Positions 35,282-43,080 of a stretch of DNA of 64,000 bases are shown piece after piece (positions within the stretch are counted from its first letter, which is position 1; the number at the start of each line of letters is the position of its first letter). This DNA comes from Planctomycetota bacterium. GTDB taxonomy: Bacteria > Planctomycetota > PLA2. The stretch is taken from assembly GCA_021776735.1 (NCBI GenBank), contig JAJFFH010000027.1, positions 310,001-374,000 of the forward strand, in the 5' to 3' direction. The notes beneath the pieces were generated by a model, which was given only the letters and a program-made list of their open reading frames with translations, was not told the origin of the DNA and searched no databases. The translations under genes and the position numbers were made by a program.

Positions 35282-36778
35282 ATGGGCAAGCTGCTCCCGG
35301 TTGAGTTTTCCGCGCTCGGCGTTGTCGAGTTCGTGTGGATCGCCCTGGCGTTTGGTGCACTGTCGTGCGTGGCCGCAGTGGGCGACCGCCGAATCACGGT
35401 CGCTGTTTGGCTGGGCCTGCTTGCCGTCGGTTGCGGGCTCGTTCGCATGCTCACGCTTGAGGAGCCGAGCGCCTGGAACCGGTGGGGGCCCGTCCTGTTT
35501 GCTCCGCCGTTCGCGGCCGGTCTCGCGCTGTTGGGCGGTGTCGGGCGCCTCCGGGCGTCCTGGCTAGCCATTGCGCTCGTCGTCTGTTCGTTCTCGGCGC
35601 GGCCGTTCGGGCTACATCCGTGGCACAACCTCGACGCATGGGCGCTGCTCGCATTCGTCGGTGTCGCGTTGGCTGCGCTTCTTGCGGGCCCAGGAACGTT
35701 GCGTCGGAACGTGGGCCGTTGGCGCTGGCCGCTCGTGATCGCGTTCTTTGTGTTGTGCCTCTGGCGTGCCCCGCTGGGCGTCCACTGGGCCTACGGGATC
35801 GTGCTCCTGATCCTGCTGGCGCTGATCTATGGGATTCTCGCGCAGGGACGCGAGATGCGCGCCTACGTGAGGCGCCGCCTTTTTGGGGCGCCCATCGTGT
35901 TGCTGATCATCATGGTGGCGAGCTTCGTGATGATCCGGTCGGCTCCGGGCGGCCCTTTCGACACGGACAAGAACACGTCGCCTGAGCTAAAGGAGGCTCA
36001 GGAGAAGTTCTACGGCTTCGACGAGCCGCTGTACGTGCAGTTCGGCAAGTACTTCGGCCGTCTGGTTTGGGACGGCAATCTCGGCAAGTCGTTCAAGCAA
36101 AGAGGTCGGTACGTCAACGAGATCATCGAAGACCACATGGCGCCGAGCATCCAACTCGGGCTGGCGGCCACGGCGCTTGCGTTGCTCGTGGGGGTCACGG
36201 CGGGCGTCGTCGCCGGAATCCGCCGCAACTCGATCTTCGACTACTCTTCGATGACCGTTGCGATGCTCGGGCTCGCGCTGCCGACGTTCGTGGTGGGGCC
36301 CTTTTTGGTCCTCGCCTTCTCGATCAAGATTCCCTGGTTCCGCGTCGCCGGATGGGACGAGTTTCCACGTGACCTGATCCTGCCCGCGATCACGCTCTCG
36401 TTGCCGTTCATGGCCCGTGTCGCCCGCCTGACGCGCGCGGGCATGCTCGAAATCGTGAGCCAGGACTATGTGCGCACCGCTCGCGCCAAGGGGCTGTCGG
36501 AGCCGAGCATCGTGATCCGGCACACGCTGAAGGGTGCGCTCTTGCCCGTGGTCTCATTTCTCGGCCCGGCCATTGCGCAACTGCTTACGGGCTCGCTGGT
36601 CGTCGAGAAGATCTTTCAGGTTCCGGGCCTCGGCTCGGAATTCGTCAACGGCGCGTTCAACCGCGACTACGAGTTGGTCATGGGCCTCGTCATCCTGTTC
36701 GGCACCCTGTTGCTGGTCTTCAACCTGATCGTGGACGTCGCCTACGCGTTCCTGGATCCGAGGATTCGCCATGCCTGA
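35282..36778 (+). CDS. oppB: peptide ABC transporter permease OppB with large N-terminal membrane extension
   Basis: 498 residues against about 300-340 for ordinary OppB. The C-terminal 300 residues are normal: MRAYVRRRLFGAPIVLLIIMVASFVMIRSAPGGPF start, KYFGRLVWDGNLGKS, and the EAA loop (VRTARAKGLSEPSIVIRHTLKGALLPVV). The extra first about 190 residues contain roughly six hydrophobic segments with no family match by eye. The gene overlaps oppC by 8 bases. The extension could be an accessory membrane domain; the sequence offers no sign of a misassembled or fused gene, since the frame and codon style continue smoothly. Confidence 0.88.
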   Translation: MGKLLPVEFSALGVVEFVWIALAFGALSCVAAVGDRRITVAVWLGLLAVGCGLVRMLTLEEPSAWNRWGPVLFAPPFAAGLALLGGVGRLRASWLAIALVVCSFSARPFGLHPWHNLDAWALLAFVGVALAALLAGPGTLRRNVGRWRWPLVIAFFVLCLWRAPLGVHWAYGIVLLILLALIYGILAQGREMRAYVRRRLFGAPIVLLIIMVASFVMIRSAPGGPFDTDKNTSPELKEAQEKFYGFDEPLYVQFGKYFGRLVWDGNLGKSFKQRGRYVNEIIEDHMAPSIQLGLAATALALLVGVTAGVVAGIRRNSIFDYSSMTVAMLGLALPTFVVGPFLVLAFSIKIPWFRVAGWDEFPRDLILPAITLSLPFMARVARLTRAGMLEIVSQDYVRTARAKGLSEPSIVIRHTLKGALLPVVSFLGPAIAQLLTGSLVVEKIFQVPGLGSEFVNGAFNRDYELVMGLVILFGTLLLVFNLIVDVAYAFLDPRIRHA

Positions 36779-38393
36779 GCCGGCGCAGCGCAAGCGGAAG
36801 AGCCAAAGCCTGTGGACCGACGCGTGGCGGCGGCTCAGGCGCAACTGGTTCGCGATGGTCGGCCTCGTGATCGTGGTCTTCATGTCGCTCGTCGCGTTTG
36901 CGGCGGACTGGATCATCCCGTTCCAGCCGGACTACGGCCAGCCGTGGCTCCGCGCACAGGCGCCGGGTTTCGAGCATCCCGCGGCGCTCGCGGAGAACCG
37001 CTTCACCGCGGGCGAGCCGGTCGCAATTCCTGAAACGGCGCCTAAGGTTCTCCTTGCCCTGTTTGCCGACGATGTGACGGTGACATATCGCGTTCACGAC
37101 ATCGCGATCGAGGAATACCGTGTCCGCCTACGCCGCGGCAAGGTTCGTCAGATCCAACGCGTCGCCGGCGCCGAGCGAGTTGACCAGCTCCGGGTCAGGG
37201 GCCAGGACCGCTACCTGCAGGTGTTCGGCGAGGGCGACAAGTGGGGCCCGCCGTTGCGCGACCTGGTCCTCACGAAAGGCCAGCCGGTCCCCACCGCGCT
37301 GGCGACCAAAGCGCGGGTGTTGATCCTGCGCGTCGCTGCCCCCGCACCCCCTGAAGAACTCGAAGTCGTAACCAAGGACGGCGATGTCCTAGCTGTGCGG
37401 CGCAACGGCAAGGCGGTCGATGAACTGCGCTTTGAGGGCCGCGCCGTGACGCGTGTCGAAAGAGACGGCGAAGCGATCGTGCTGCGTCATCGGTGGGGGA
37501 CTGATCTCCAGGGTCGCGATGTCTTTTCGCGCGTCGTGTACGGCGGTCGAGTGTCCCTGATGGTGGGCGCGATCGCGACGCTTGTTTCGGTGCTCATCGG
37601 CGTCATCTACGGCGCGATCGCGGGCTATCTTGCACAAAAACCGATGACCGGACTCGACGTGGGGGCCGGTGTTGTGGCCACGCTCGCGTTTGTCGGGACG
37701 TTTTTTCTTTGGACGGCGCTGGACGAGAACCTGCACCGCTGGCTGCGGGGTTTCTTGCCTGCCGTGCCGGTCGCCTTCGCTGTGTTGGGCGGCGTCCTGC
37801 TCGCTGGATCCCGGCTCGGTCGCATCCTGCCGTTTCGGCGGCAGGTCACCACGGTCGGCGAATTCATGATGCGCATCGTCGACATCCTCTATTCGCTGCC
37901 GTTCATGTTCCTCGTGATCCTGCTGATGATCAGTTTCGGGCGCAGCATCTACACGCTGTTTGTCGCGCTCGGGCTTGTGCAGTGGCTGATGATGGCCCGG
38001 ATTGTCCGCGGCCAGGTCCTGTCGCTTAAGGAGAAGGAGTTCGTCGAGGCGGCGCGCATGTCCGGCACCGGGCACTTCGGCATCGTATTCCGGCATCTGA
38101 TTCCGAACACGCTCGGTGTCGTCGTCGTGTACGCGACGCTGATGGTGCCGGCCGTGATCCTGCAGGAGTCGTTCTTATCGTTCATTGGGCTGTCGGTCGA
38201 GGTTGGCGGGCGTACGCTCGACTCGTGGGGGGCTCTCGTGGACCAGGGGCGCCAGGCGCTTTCGGACAGCGGTGGCAACTGGTGGGTGCTCGTGTTCCCC
38301 AGTGCCGCGATGGCGATCACGCTGTTCTCGCTGAACTTCCTGGGCGACGGCCTGCGCGATGCGCTCGATCCCAAACTGAAGGGGAAGGGCTAG
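36771..38393 (+). CDS. oppC: peptide ABC transporter permease OppC with two large insertions
   Basis: 540 residues against about 300 for ordinary OppC. TM1 (NWFAMVGLVIVVFMSLVAFAADWIIPFQPDY) is normal. A soluble, mostly beta insert of about 180 residues follows (about residues 65-245) before HRWGTDLQGRDVFSRVVYGGRVSL, which resumes the family. A second insert with two extra hydrophobic segments (about residues 290-360) sits between the next two membrane helices. The EAA loop (EFVEAARMSGTGHFGIVFRHLIPNTLG) and end are intact. The periplasmic insert could contact OppA or its ligand. A 12 of 13 match to the dispersed element lies in the insert (37374-37386). Confidence 0.88.
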   Translation: MPEPAQRKRKSQSLWTDAWRRLRRNWFAMVGLVIVVFMSLVAFAADWIIPFQPDYGQPWLRAQAPGFEHPAALAENRFTAGEPVAIPETAPKVLLALFADDVTVTYRVHDIAIEEYRVRLRRGKVRQIQRVAGAERVDQLRVRGQDRYLQVFGEGDKWGPPLRDLVLTKGQPVPTALATKARVLILRVAAPAPPEELEVVTKDGDVLAVRRNGKAVDELRFEGRAVTRVERDGEAIVLRHRWGTDLQGRDVFSRVVYGGRVSLMVGAIATLVSVLIGVIYGAIAGYLAQKPMTGLDVGAGVVATLAFVGTFFLWTALDENLHRWLRGFLPAVPVAFAVLGGVLLAGSRLGRILPFRRQVTTVGEFMMRIVDILYSLPFMFLVILLMISFGRSIYTLFVALGLVQWLMMARIVRGQVLSLKEKEFVEAARMSGTGHFGIVFRHLIPNTLGVVVVYATLMVPAVILQESFLSFIGLSVEVGGRTLDSWGALVDQGRQALSDSGGNWWVLVFPSAAMAITLFSLNFLGDGLRDALDPKLKGKG

Positions 38394-38396
38394 GGC

Positions 38397-39398
38397 GTGG
38401 CGCTGCTGGAAGTGCGGGATCTGCACGTTTCGTTCAAGACCGACGACGGCATGGTGCGCGCGGTTCAGGGGGTGTCGTACGACCTCGACGAGGGCGGGAC
38501 GCTGGGCATAGTCGGGGAGTCGGGATCGGGCAAGAGTGTCGGCACGATGGCGCTGATGCGACTGCTTCCGACGCCGCCGGCGGTTATCGAGGGATCGATC
38601 CGGTTCGAGGGCGAGGAGGTCCTGACGCTGCCCCGCCGCCGCCTGCGCGAGATGCGCGGCAACCGCATGGCGATGATCTTTCAGGATCCGATGACCTGCC
38701 TGAACCCGTTCTTGAAAATCGCCACACAGCTCGTCGAGGCTGTCAAGTTGCATACGGATCTTCGCGGCAACGCGGCCCGCGACCGCGCGGTGGAGGCGCT
38801 GGAACGCGTGGGGATTCCCGGTGCCGCGGAGCGGCTCGACGACTACCCGCACCAGTTTTCAGGCGGCATGCGACAGCGCGTCATGATCGCAATGGCGCTC
38901 GCGTGCAAGCCGCAGCTCCTGATCGCGGACGAACCTACGACCGCACTCGACGTCACGATCCAGGCGCAGATTCTTGAACTGGTCAAGCGCCTCGTCGTCG
39001 AAGAGAAGATGGCCCTGATCCTGATTACGCACGCCCTCGGCGTCGTGGCGGGCGTGTGCGAGAACATCGCCGTCATGTACGGCGGCCGGTTCGTCGAGAC
39101 CGCGCCGACGGGGGCGCTGTTCAAGAACCCGCAGCACCCATACACCGAAGCGCTGCTCCGGGCCGTACCACGCGTCGATGACTCCGAACACCATCGGCTG
39201 ACCGCGATCGAGGGCATGCCGCCGCGGCTCGACGTGCCGTTTTCGGCGTGTCCGTTCGAGCCACGGTGCGATCACGCGGAAGAGCGGTGCCGCGCCGGCG
39301 TCCCGGAGCTCGCGCCGTGCGCGCCGGGCCACTCGCACGCGTGCGTCGTGCGCCAGGAGGAATCGCAACAAAAGCAGAGTGGGGGGGCGGGGGCATGA
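38397..39398 (+). CDS. oppD: peptide ABC transporter ATP-binding protein OppD (second copy)
   Basis: 333 residues, GTG start. ATPase subunit of the oppABCDF importer. Walker [12 protein letters not shown]-loop [12 protein letters not shown], signature [15 protein letters not shown], Walker [13 protein letters not shown]. The switch His is kept in ITHALG (ITHDLG is more usual, so the residue after His is Ala here). The C-terminal Cys cluster ([14 protein letters not shown]) is present. The end is encoded by a G7-C-G5 tract and overlaps the next start (ATGA). Confidence 0.92.
   Translation: MALLEVRDLHVSFKTDDGMVRAVQGVSYDLDEGGTLGIVGESGSGKSVGTMALMRLLPTPPAVIEGSIRFEGEEVLTLPRRRLREMRGNRMAMIFQDPMTCLNPFLKIATQLVEAVKLHTDLRGNAARDRAVEALERVGIPGAAERLDDYPHQFSGGMRQRVMIAMALACKPQLLIADEPTTALDVTIQAQILELVKRLVVEEKMALILITHALGVVAGVCENIAVMYGGRFVETAPTGALFKNPQHPYTEALLRAVPRVDDSEHHRLTAIEGMPPRLDVPFSACPFEPRCDHAEERCRAGVPELAPCAPGHSHACVVRQEESQQKQSGGAGA
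39381..39393 (+). repeat. G7-C-G5 tract
   Basis: At the 3' end of oppD, immediately before the ATGA overlap with oppF. Confidence 0.6.
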
Positions 39399-40348
39399 GC
39401 GCGCTCCTGCAGGTCCGTGGTCTCAAGGTGCACTTCCCGACGCCGCGCGGGGTCGTGCGGGCGGTCGATGGCGTGGACCTCGACGTCAACCGGGGCGAGA
39501 CGGTCGGCCTCGTCGGGGAGTCCGGTTGCGGCAAGAGCACGGCGGCGCGCGGTATCACGCACTTGATCCCGCCCACGGAGGGAAGCGTCGTCTTCGATGG
39601 CGACGACGTTTCCGCCCTCGACAGCGGAGGTCTGCGCGCACTGCGCCAGCGCATGCAAATGGTCTTTCAGGATCCGTACGCGAGCCTCGATCCGCGCATG
39701 ACGGTGCTCGATATCGTGGGCGAACCGCTGCGGAACTTCAAGCTTGCGCGTGGTTCACAGCGACGCGTACGAGTACGGGAACTCCTGGAAAAGGTCGGCC
39801 TCGATCCCGACTTCGACCGTCGCTATCCGCACGAATTCTCCGGGGGACAGCGGCAACGCATTGGCGTCGCGCGCGCGCTGGCGGTGAACCCCGACATGAT
39901 CCTGTGTGACGAGCCGGTCTCCGCACTGGACGTCTCGATCCAGGCCCAGATCATCAATCTGCTCGAGGATCTGCGCAACGAGTTCGGCCTGGCCTACCTG
40001 TTCATCAGCCACGATCTCGCGGTCGTGCGGCATGTGGCCGACCGCATCGCCGTCATGTACCTGGGCCGGATCGTGGAGATCGCGCCCTCGGGGGAGCTGT
40101 ATCGGGATCCGCTGCATCCGTACACCGAGGCGCTGCTGTCCGCCGTGCCGGTTCCGGACCCCGAAGTCGAGGCGCGCCGCGAGCGAATCGTGTTGACCGG
40201 CGATGTCCCCAGCCCGACCCAGGAGATCAGCGGTTGCCCCTTCCGAACGCGCTGTCCGAAGGAGTTTGACCGGTGCGCGGTCGAAGCTCCGCAACTCGTG
40301 GAATACCGCTCGGGCCATCAGGCCGCCTGTTTTCTCCACGACGATTGA
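39395..40348 (+). CDS. oppF: peptide ABC transporter ATP-binding protein OppF (second copy)
   Basis: 317 residues. Second ATPase of the oppABCDF operon. Walker [11 protein letters not shown]-loop [12 protein letters not shown], signature [15 protein letters not shown], Walker [13 protein letters not shown], switch His in ISHDLA, and a C-terminal Cys motif ([14 protein letters not shown]). ATG 39395 overlaps the oppD stop by 4 bases; the longer ORF from 39248 is rejected as it overlaps oppD deeply. It closely resembles the OppF at 20.7 kb, so the window has two OppDF pairs but only one set of permeases. Confidence 0.92.
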   Translation: MSALLQVRGLKVHFPTPRGVVRAVDGVDLDVNRGETVGLVGESGCGKSTAARGITHLIPPTEGSVVFDGDDVSALDSGGLRALRQRMQMVFQDPYASLDPRMTVLDIVGEPLRNFKLARGSQRRVRVRELLEKVGLDPDFDRRYPHEFSGGQRQRIGVARALAVNPDMILCDEPVSALDVSIQAQIINLLEDLRNEFGLAYLFISHDLAVVRHVADRIAVMYLGRIVEIAPSGELYRDPLHPYTEALLSAVPVPDPEVEARRERIVLTGDVPSPTQEISGCPFRTRCPKEFDRCAVEAPQLVEYRSGHQAACFLHDD

Positions 40349-40389
40349 TCGTTTCGGCCGCGGATGGGCCGGGCATCGCGACGAAGCTA

Positions 40390-40402
40390 ACGGACGGCGA
40401 TG
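40390..40402 (+). repeat. dispersed element ACGGACGGCGATG, copy 7
   Basis: Exact 13-mer preceded by AGCTA, 41 bases after the oppF stop. A hairpin follows: GCCGTGCGATCCG with CGGATCGGC (about 40402-40431). Confidence 0.85.
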
Positions 40403-40435
40403 CCGTGCGATCCGCTGCCTCACGGATCGGCAAGC

Positions 40436-40472
40436 GCTACGTGAACGAGAACGTCGTTCGTGAACGAGAACG
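40436..40472 (-). repeat. third copy of the LptD module core, plus direct repeat
   Basis: On the - strand it reads GTTCACGAACGA followed by GTTC...ACGTAGC, matching the core at 30493 and 30730 with a 7-base insertion. On the + strand GTGAACGAGAACG occurs twice with a 19-base period. It lies in non-coding DNA here. Confidence 0.55.
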
Positions 40473-40618
40473 GCCGTGGCTTGCGCGGGCGGGCACTGCG
40501 ATGAGCATGAGATTCCACCACGAAGTGCACGAAGGAAAGGAGGGCAAGACAGAGAGTTGAGGGGTCGGGGTCGCCCATCGCGCTGCGGCGGGCGACATGG
40601 ACGGTTGCTGCCCGGGCG

Positions 40619-40624
40619 TACAAT
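40619..40624 (+). promoter_or_regulatory. -10 box for ridA, leaderless spacing
   Basis: TACAAT with 9 bases to ATG 40634. No ribosome site is visible. Confidence 0.5.
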
Positions 40625-40633
40625 CTGCGGCCC

Positions 40634-41011
40634 ATGGATTTTGTGCACACCGACCGGGCACCCGATGCGATCGGGCCCTATTCCCAGGCGACGGCGGTCG
40701 GCGACTGGGTGTTTACCTCTGGGCAGATTGCGCTCGATCCGGAAACAGGCGTCATGATCGGCGCCATGGCGGAGGAGCAGGCGCGCCAGGTTCTGGCAAA
40801 CCTTGAAGCGGTCTTGACCGCCGCTGGCTGTGGGATGGACTCCGTGGTGAAAACCACCATCTATCTGGCGGACATGGCCGATTTCGCCGCGGTCAACAAG
40901 ATCTACGCGGAAGCGTTCGGGGAGCACCGACCCGCGCGGTCTACCGTGGCCGCGAGAACGTTGCCCAGGGACGCCATGGTCGAGATCGACGCGATCGCGA
41001 GGCGGGCGTGA
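40634..41011 (+). CDS. ridA: RidA-family enamine/imine deaminase
   Basis: 125 residues, the family length. It hydrolyses reactive 2-aminoacrylate-type enamines formed by PLP enzymes. The trimer-interface active site is recognisable: AIGPYSQATAVGDWVFTSGQ at the N-terminus, the middle KTTIYLADMADFAAVN, and PARSTVAARTLPRDAMVEID, with the key Arg in RSTV. Its stop overlaps the GTG start of the next gene. Confidence 0.93.
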   Translation: MDFVHTDRAPDAIGPYSQATAVGDWVFTSGQIALDPETGVMIGAMAEEQARQVLANLEAVLTAAGCGMDSVVKTTIYLADMADFAAVNKIYAEAFGEHRPARSTVAARTLPRDAMVEIDAIARRA

Positions 41012-42033
41012 CAGATGCCGCCAAAGTGCCGGACTTTTCGATGCCGCACGACTTTTCGACGCCCCATGAGGTGCTCGACGCCGTGCGCAACGCGCATCGC
41101 GTGGTTCTGGCGACCCACAGCCCGATGGACGGCGATGGCCTCGGCTGTGGGCTGGCGCTCATGCGCGCGCTGAAGCACGCCGGGAAGGCCGTCACGTTTG
41201 TTACCGAGGCGCCGGTCCCGCGTGCGTACGGCTTTTTGCCGGGGGCCTCGGACATCATTCAACTCAGGCCGAGCCAGCCCGTGCCGGATTTCGACCTGCT
41301 CCTGGGGCTGGATGCCGGCGAGGAGGACCGGCTCGGGCGCGCGTTCTCGCAACGTCCGACCCGCTCGGTGGTCCTCAATATCGACCATCACGTCTCGAAC
41401 CCGCGGTACGGGGACGTGGTCTGGGTGGACGACAAGGCCGCCTCCACCGGCGAGCAGGTCTACCAGCTCCTGGTTGATCTCGACATGCTCGACCAGACGA
41501 TGGCCCAGGCGCTCCTGGTCTCGCTGGTGACCGACACCGGACGGTTCCTGTATTCATCAACGACCTCCCGCACGCTGCGCATCGCCGCGGCGCTGGTGGA
41601 CGCGGGCGCATCGCTCGACCACATCCAGCTGAACCTGTACGGCGCCCGGCCGCTGCCTTATCTGCGCTTGCGCGGACGGGCCGTGGAATCCATCGTGTTT
41701 CACGACGAGGGCCGGATCGCGGTGCTGACCGTTCCCGAGGGGTTCGGCGCCGATCTCGGAGTCGATGTCGAGGACATCAAGGATCTGGTCGACATCACCG
41801 TCGGCGTGGAAGGCGTGGTGGTGGCCGCTCTCGTGCGCGGCTTGCCCGGGGGCGGCACGAAGGTGAGTCTCCGCAGCAAGGACGATCGCGCCGATGTCGC
41901 CAACCTGGCGTCGCGACACGGGGGCGGCGGACACATTCGCGCCTCGGGATTCTCGTCGGCCGACGACCCGGAAATCACGGTGGCGGCGCTGCTTCCCGGG
42001 ATGCGGGAGCTGGCCGTCGCCGCCGGCCGGTAG
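41008..42033 (+). CDS. nrnA: DHH-family phosphoesterase (NrnA-like)
   Basis: 341 residues. NrnA-type enzymes degrade 2-5 nt RNA (nanoRNA) and dephosphorylate pAp. The DHH domain shows VLATHSPMDGDGLG (metal ligands), LLGLDAG, NIDHHVSNPRYGD (the DHH motif) and LVTDTGRF. The DHHA1 domain ends in SRHGGGGHIRASG. It starts with GTG overlapping the ridA stop. NrnA or a close relative cannot be told apart by eye. Confidence 0.9.
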   Translation: MTDAAKVPDFSMPHDFSTPHEVLDAVRNAHRVVLATHSPMDGDGLGCGLALMRALKHAGKAVTFVTEAPVPRAYGFLPGASDIIQLRPSQPVPDFDLLLGLDAGEEDRLGRAFSQRPTRSVVLNIDHHVSNPRYGDVVWVDDKAASTGEQVYQLLVDLDMLDQTMAQALLVSLVTDTGRFLYSSTTSRTLRIAAALVDAGASLDHIQLNLYGARPLPYLRLRGRAVESIVFHDEGRIAVLTVPEGFGADLGVDVEDIKDLVDITVGVEGVVVAALVRGLPGGGTKVSLRSKDDRADVANLASRHGGGGHIRASGFSSADDPEITVAALLPGMRELAVAAGR

Positions 42034-42042
42034 TCTTCGTTC

Positions 42043-42750
42043 ATGCGCGATCTGGCCGCCGCCCTCGCCCGCAACGTGAAGGGGCGTGTTCTCGCGCAGG
42101 GGCCGATTCGGTGGCGCCCCCGGCGTCTCGCCTCGGACCCGGAGTCGGCGGACGCGATTCCCGCCGAGGCCGCCGCGGAGCAAGGCCTCTCGTGGGAAGA
42201 ACTCGAGGCCGAGGCGATGGCGTGCACTCGCTGCCCCCTGTGCGAGGGGCGGACGAATGTCGTGTTCGGCGAGGGAAGCCGATCGGCGGAGCTCGTGTTC
42301 GTCGGCGAGGCGCCCGGATTAGACGAGGACCGCTCAGGGCGTCCGTTCGTCGGACGCGCCGGACAGCTCCTCACGCAGATGATCTCAGCGATGGGCTTTT
42401 CGCGCGAGGACGTCTACATCGCGAATGTCCTGAAATGCCGGCCGCCCCAGAACCGCGATCCCGCGGCGGACGAAGTCGATCTGTGCCGTCCCTACCTCCT
42501 GCGCCAGATCGAGTTGATCCAGCCGAAGGTCATCTGCACCCTCGGGCGCCACGCGCTGTGCACTCTCACGGGTTACGACGGCGCGATGGGGCGCGCCCGT
42601 GGTCGCCGCCGGGAGTTCTTGGGCACGACTCTCATCCCGACGTGGCATCCCGCATACCTGCTGCGCAATCCGGCGGCGAAGCGGGAAGCCTGGGACGACC
42701 TCAAAGCGGTTCTCGCCGTGCTGGGGCGCTCGGTACCACCGCGCGGCTAG
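42043..42750 (+). CDS. udg: type 4 (Fe-S) uracil-DNA glycosylase
   Basis: 235 residues. Removes uracil from DNA in base-excision repair. The 4Fe-4S ligands are visible (CTRCPLC near residue 65, CRPPQNRD and a later Cys in EVDLCRPY). Motif A is GEAPGLDEDRSGRPFVGRAG, and the C-terminal motif is PTWHPAYLLRNP. An N-terminal extension of about 55 residues precedes the domain; it is also seen in some phage-polymerase-related family members. Ten bases after the nrnA-like gene, probably the same operon. Confidence 0.9.
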   Translation: MRDLAAALARNVKGRVLAQGPIRWRPRRLASDPESADAIPAEAAAEQGLSWEELEAEAMACTRCPLCEGRTNVVFGEGSRSAELVFVGEAPGLDEDRSGRPFVGRAGQLLTQMISAMGFSREDVYIANVLKCRPPQNRDPAADEVDLCRPYLLRQIELIQPKVICTLGRHALCTLTGYDGAMGRARGRRREFLGTTLIPTWHPAYLLRNPAAKREAWDDLKAVLAVLGRSVPPRG

Positions 42751-42755
42751 GCCCA

Positions 42756-42768
42756 CATCGCCGTCCGT
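42756..42768 (-). repeat. dispersed element ACGGACGGCGATG, copy 8
   Basis: Exact 13-mer on the - strand, preceded by AGCGT, 5 bases after the udg stop. It forms a divergent inverted pair with copy 9. Confidence 0.85.
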
Positions 42769-42827
42769 ACGCTGCCGGCCCGGTTCATCCGCCCGTGCGG
42801 TGGGGACGGACCAACCCGAGAGAGCAC

Positions 42828-42840
42828 ACGGACGGCGATG
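42828..42840 (+). repeat. dispersed element ACGGACGGCGATG, copy 9
   Basis: Exact 13-mer preceded by AGCAC, 59 bases from copy 8 and in the opposite orientation. Confidence 0.85.
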
Positions 42841-43041
42841 CCCTTTCGGGATCGCTCGTAAAAACGGACGCGAATGACGCGGTCGTGACACCGCGATCCG
42901 ACGCTTCCTCAGCTGATCCCGGTCGCGCGGAATGTGCGATGGGGAAAGGTGTTGCGGGCGCGAGGTCGCTCGTGGTAAAGAAAGGCCCCTCCCGGGTTGT
43001 TGGCTACCGATCCGGGGGTGTTTTCGTACGGCAAGAGAGGA

Positions 43042-43066
43042 GCAAAAGTCGCCCGGCGGCTTTTGC
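43042..43066 (+). promoter_or_regulatory. leader hairpin abutting the secretin ribosome site
   Basis: GCAAAAG (43042-43048) pairs with CTTTTGC (43060-43066), extended by a G-T and two G-C pairs. The AAAGGAA ribosome site follows directly at 43067-43073. Confidence 0.55.
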
Positions 43067-43080
43067 AAAGGAACAAGCGC

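Larger units (their letters stand above)
40349..40633 (+). other. intergenic region rich in repeats between oppF and ridA
   Basis: 285 bp. It holds the dispersed element, its hairpin, the inverted LptD-module core, and at 40513-40550 an A/G-rich stretch (CCACGAAGTGCACGAAGG) like the CACGAAGG-type repeats scattered in many environmental genomes. No gene is supported. Confidence 0.5.
42751..43080 (+). other. intergenic region with inverted element pair and secretin leader
   Basis: 330 bp between udg and the first secretin. It holds the inverted pair of dispersed elements (42756-42840), a GC-rich middle with no gene, and a leader hairpin next to the ribosome site (43042-43066). Confidence 0.5.
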
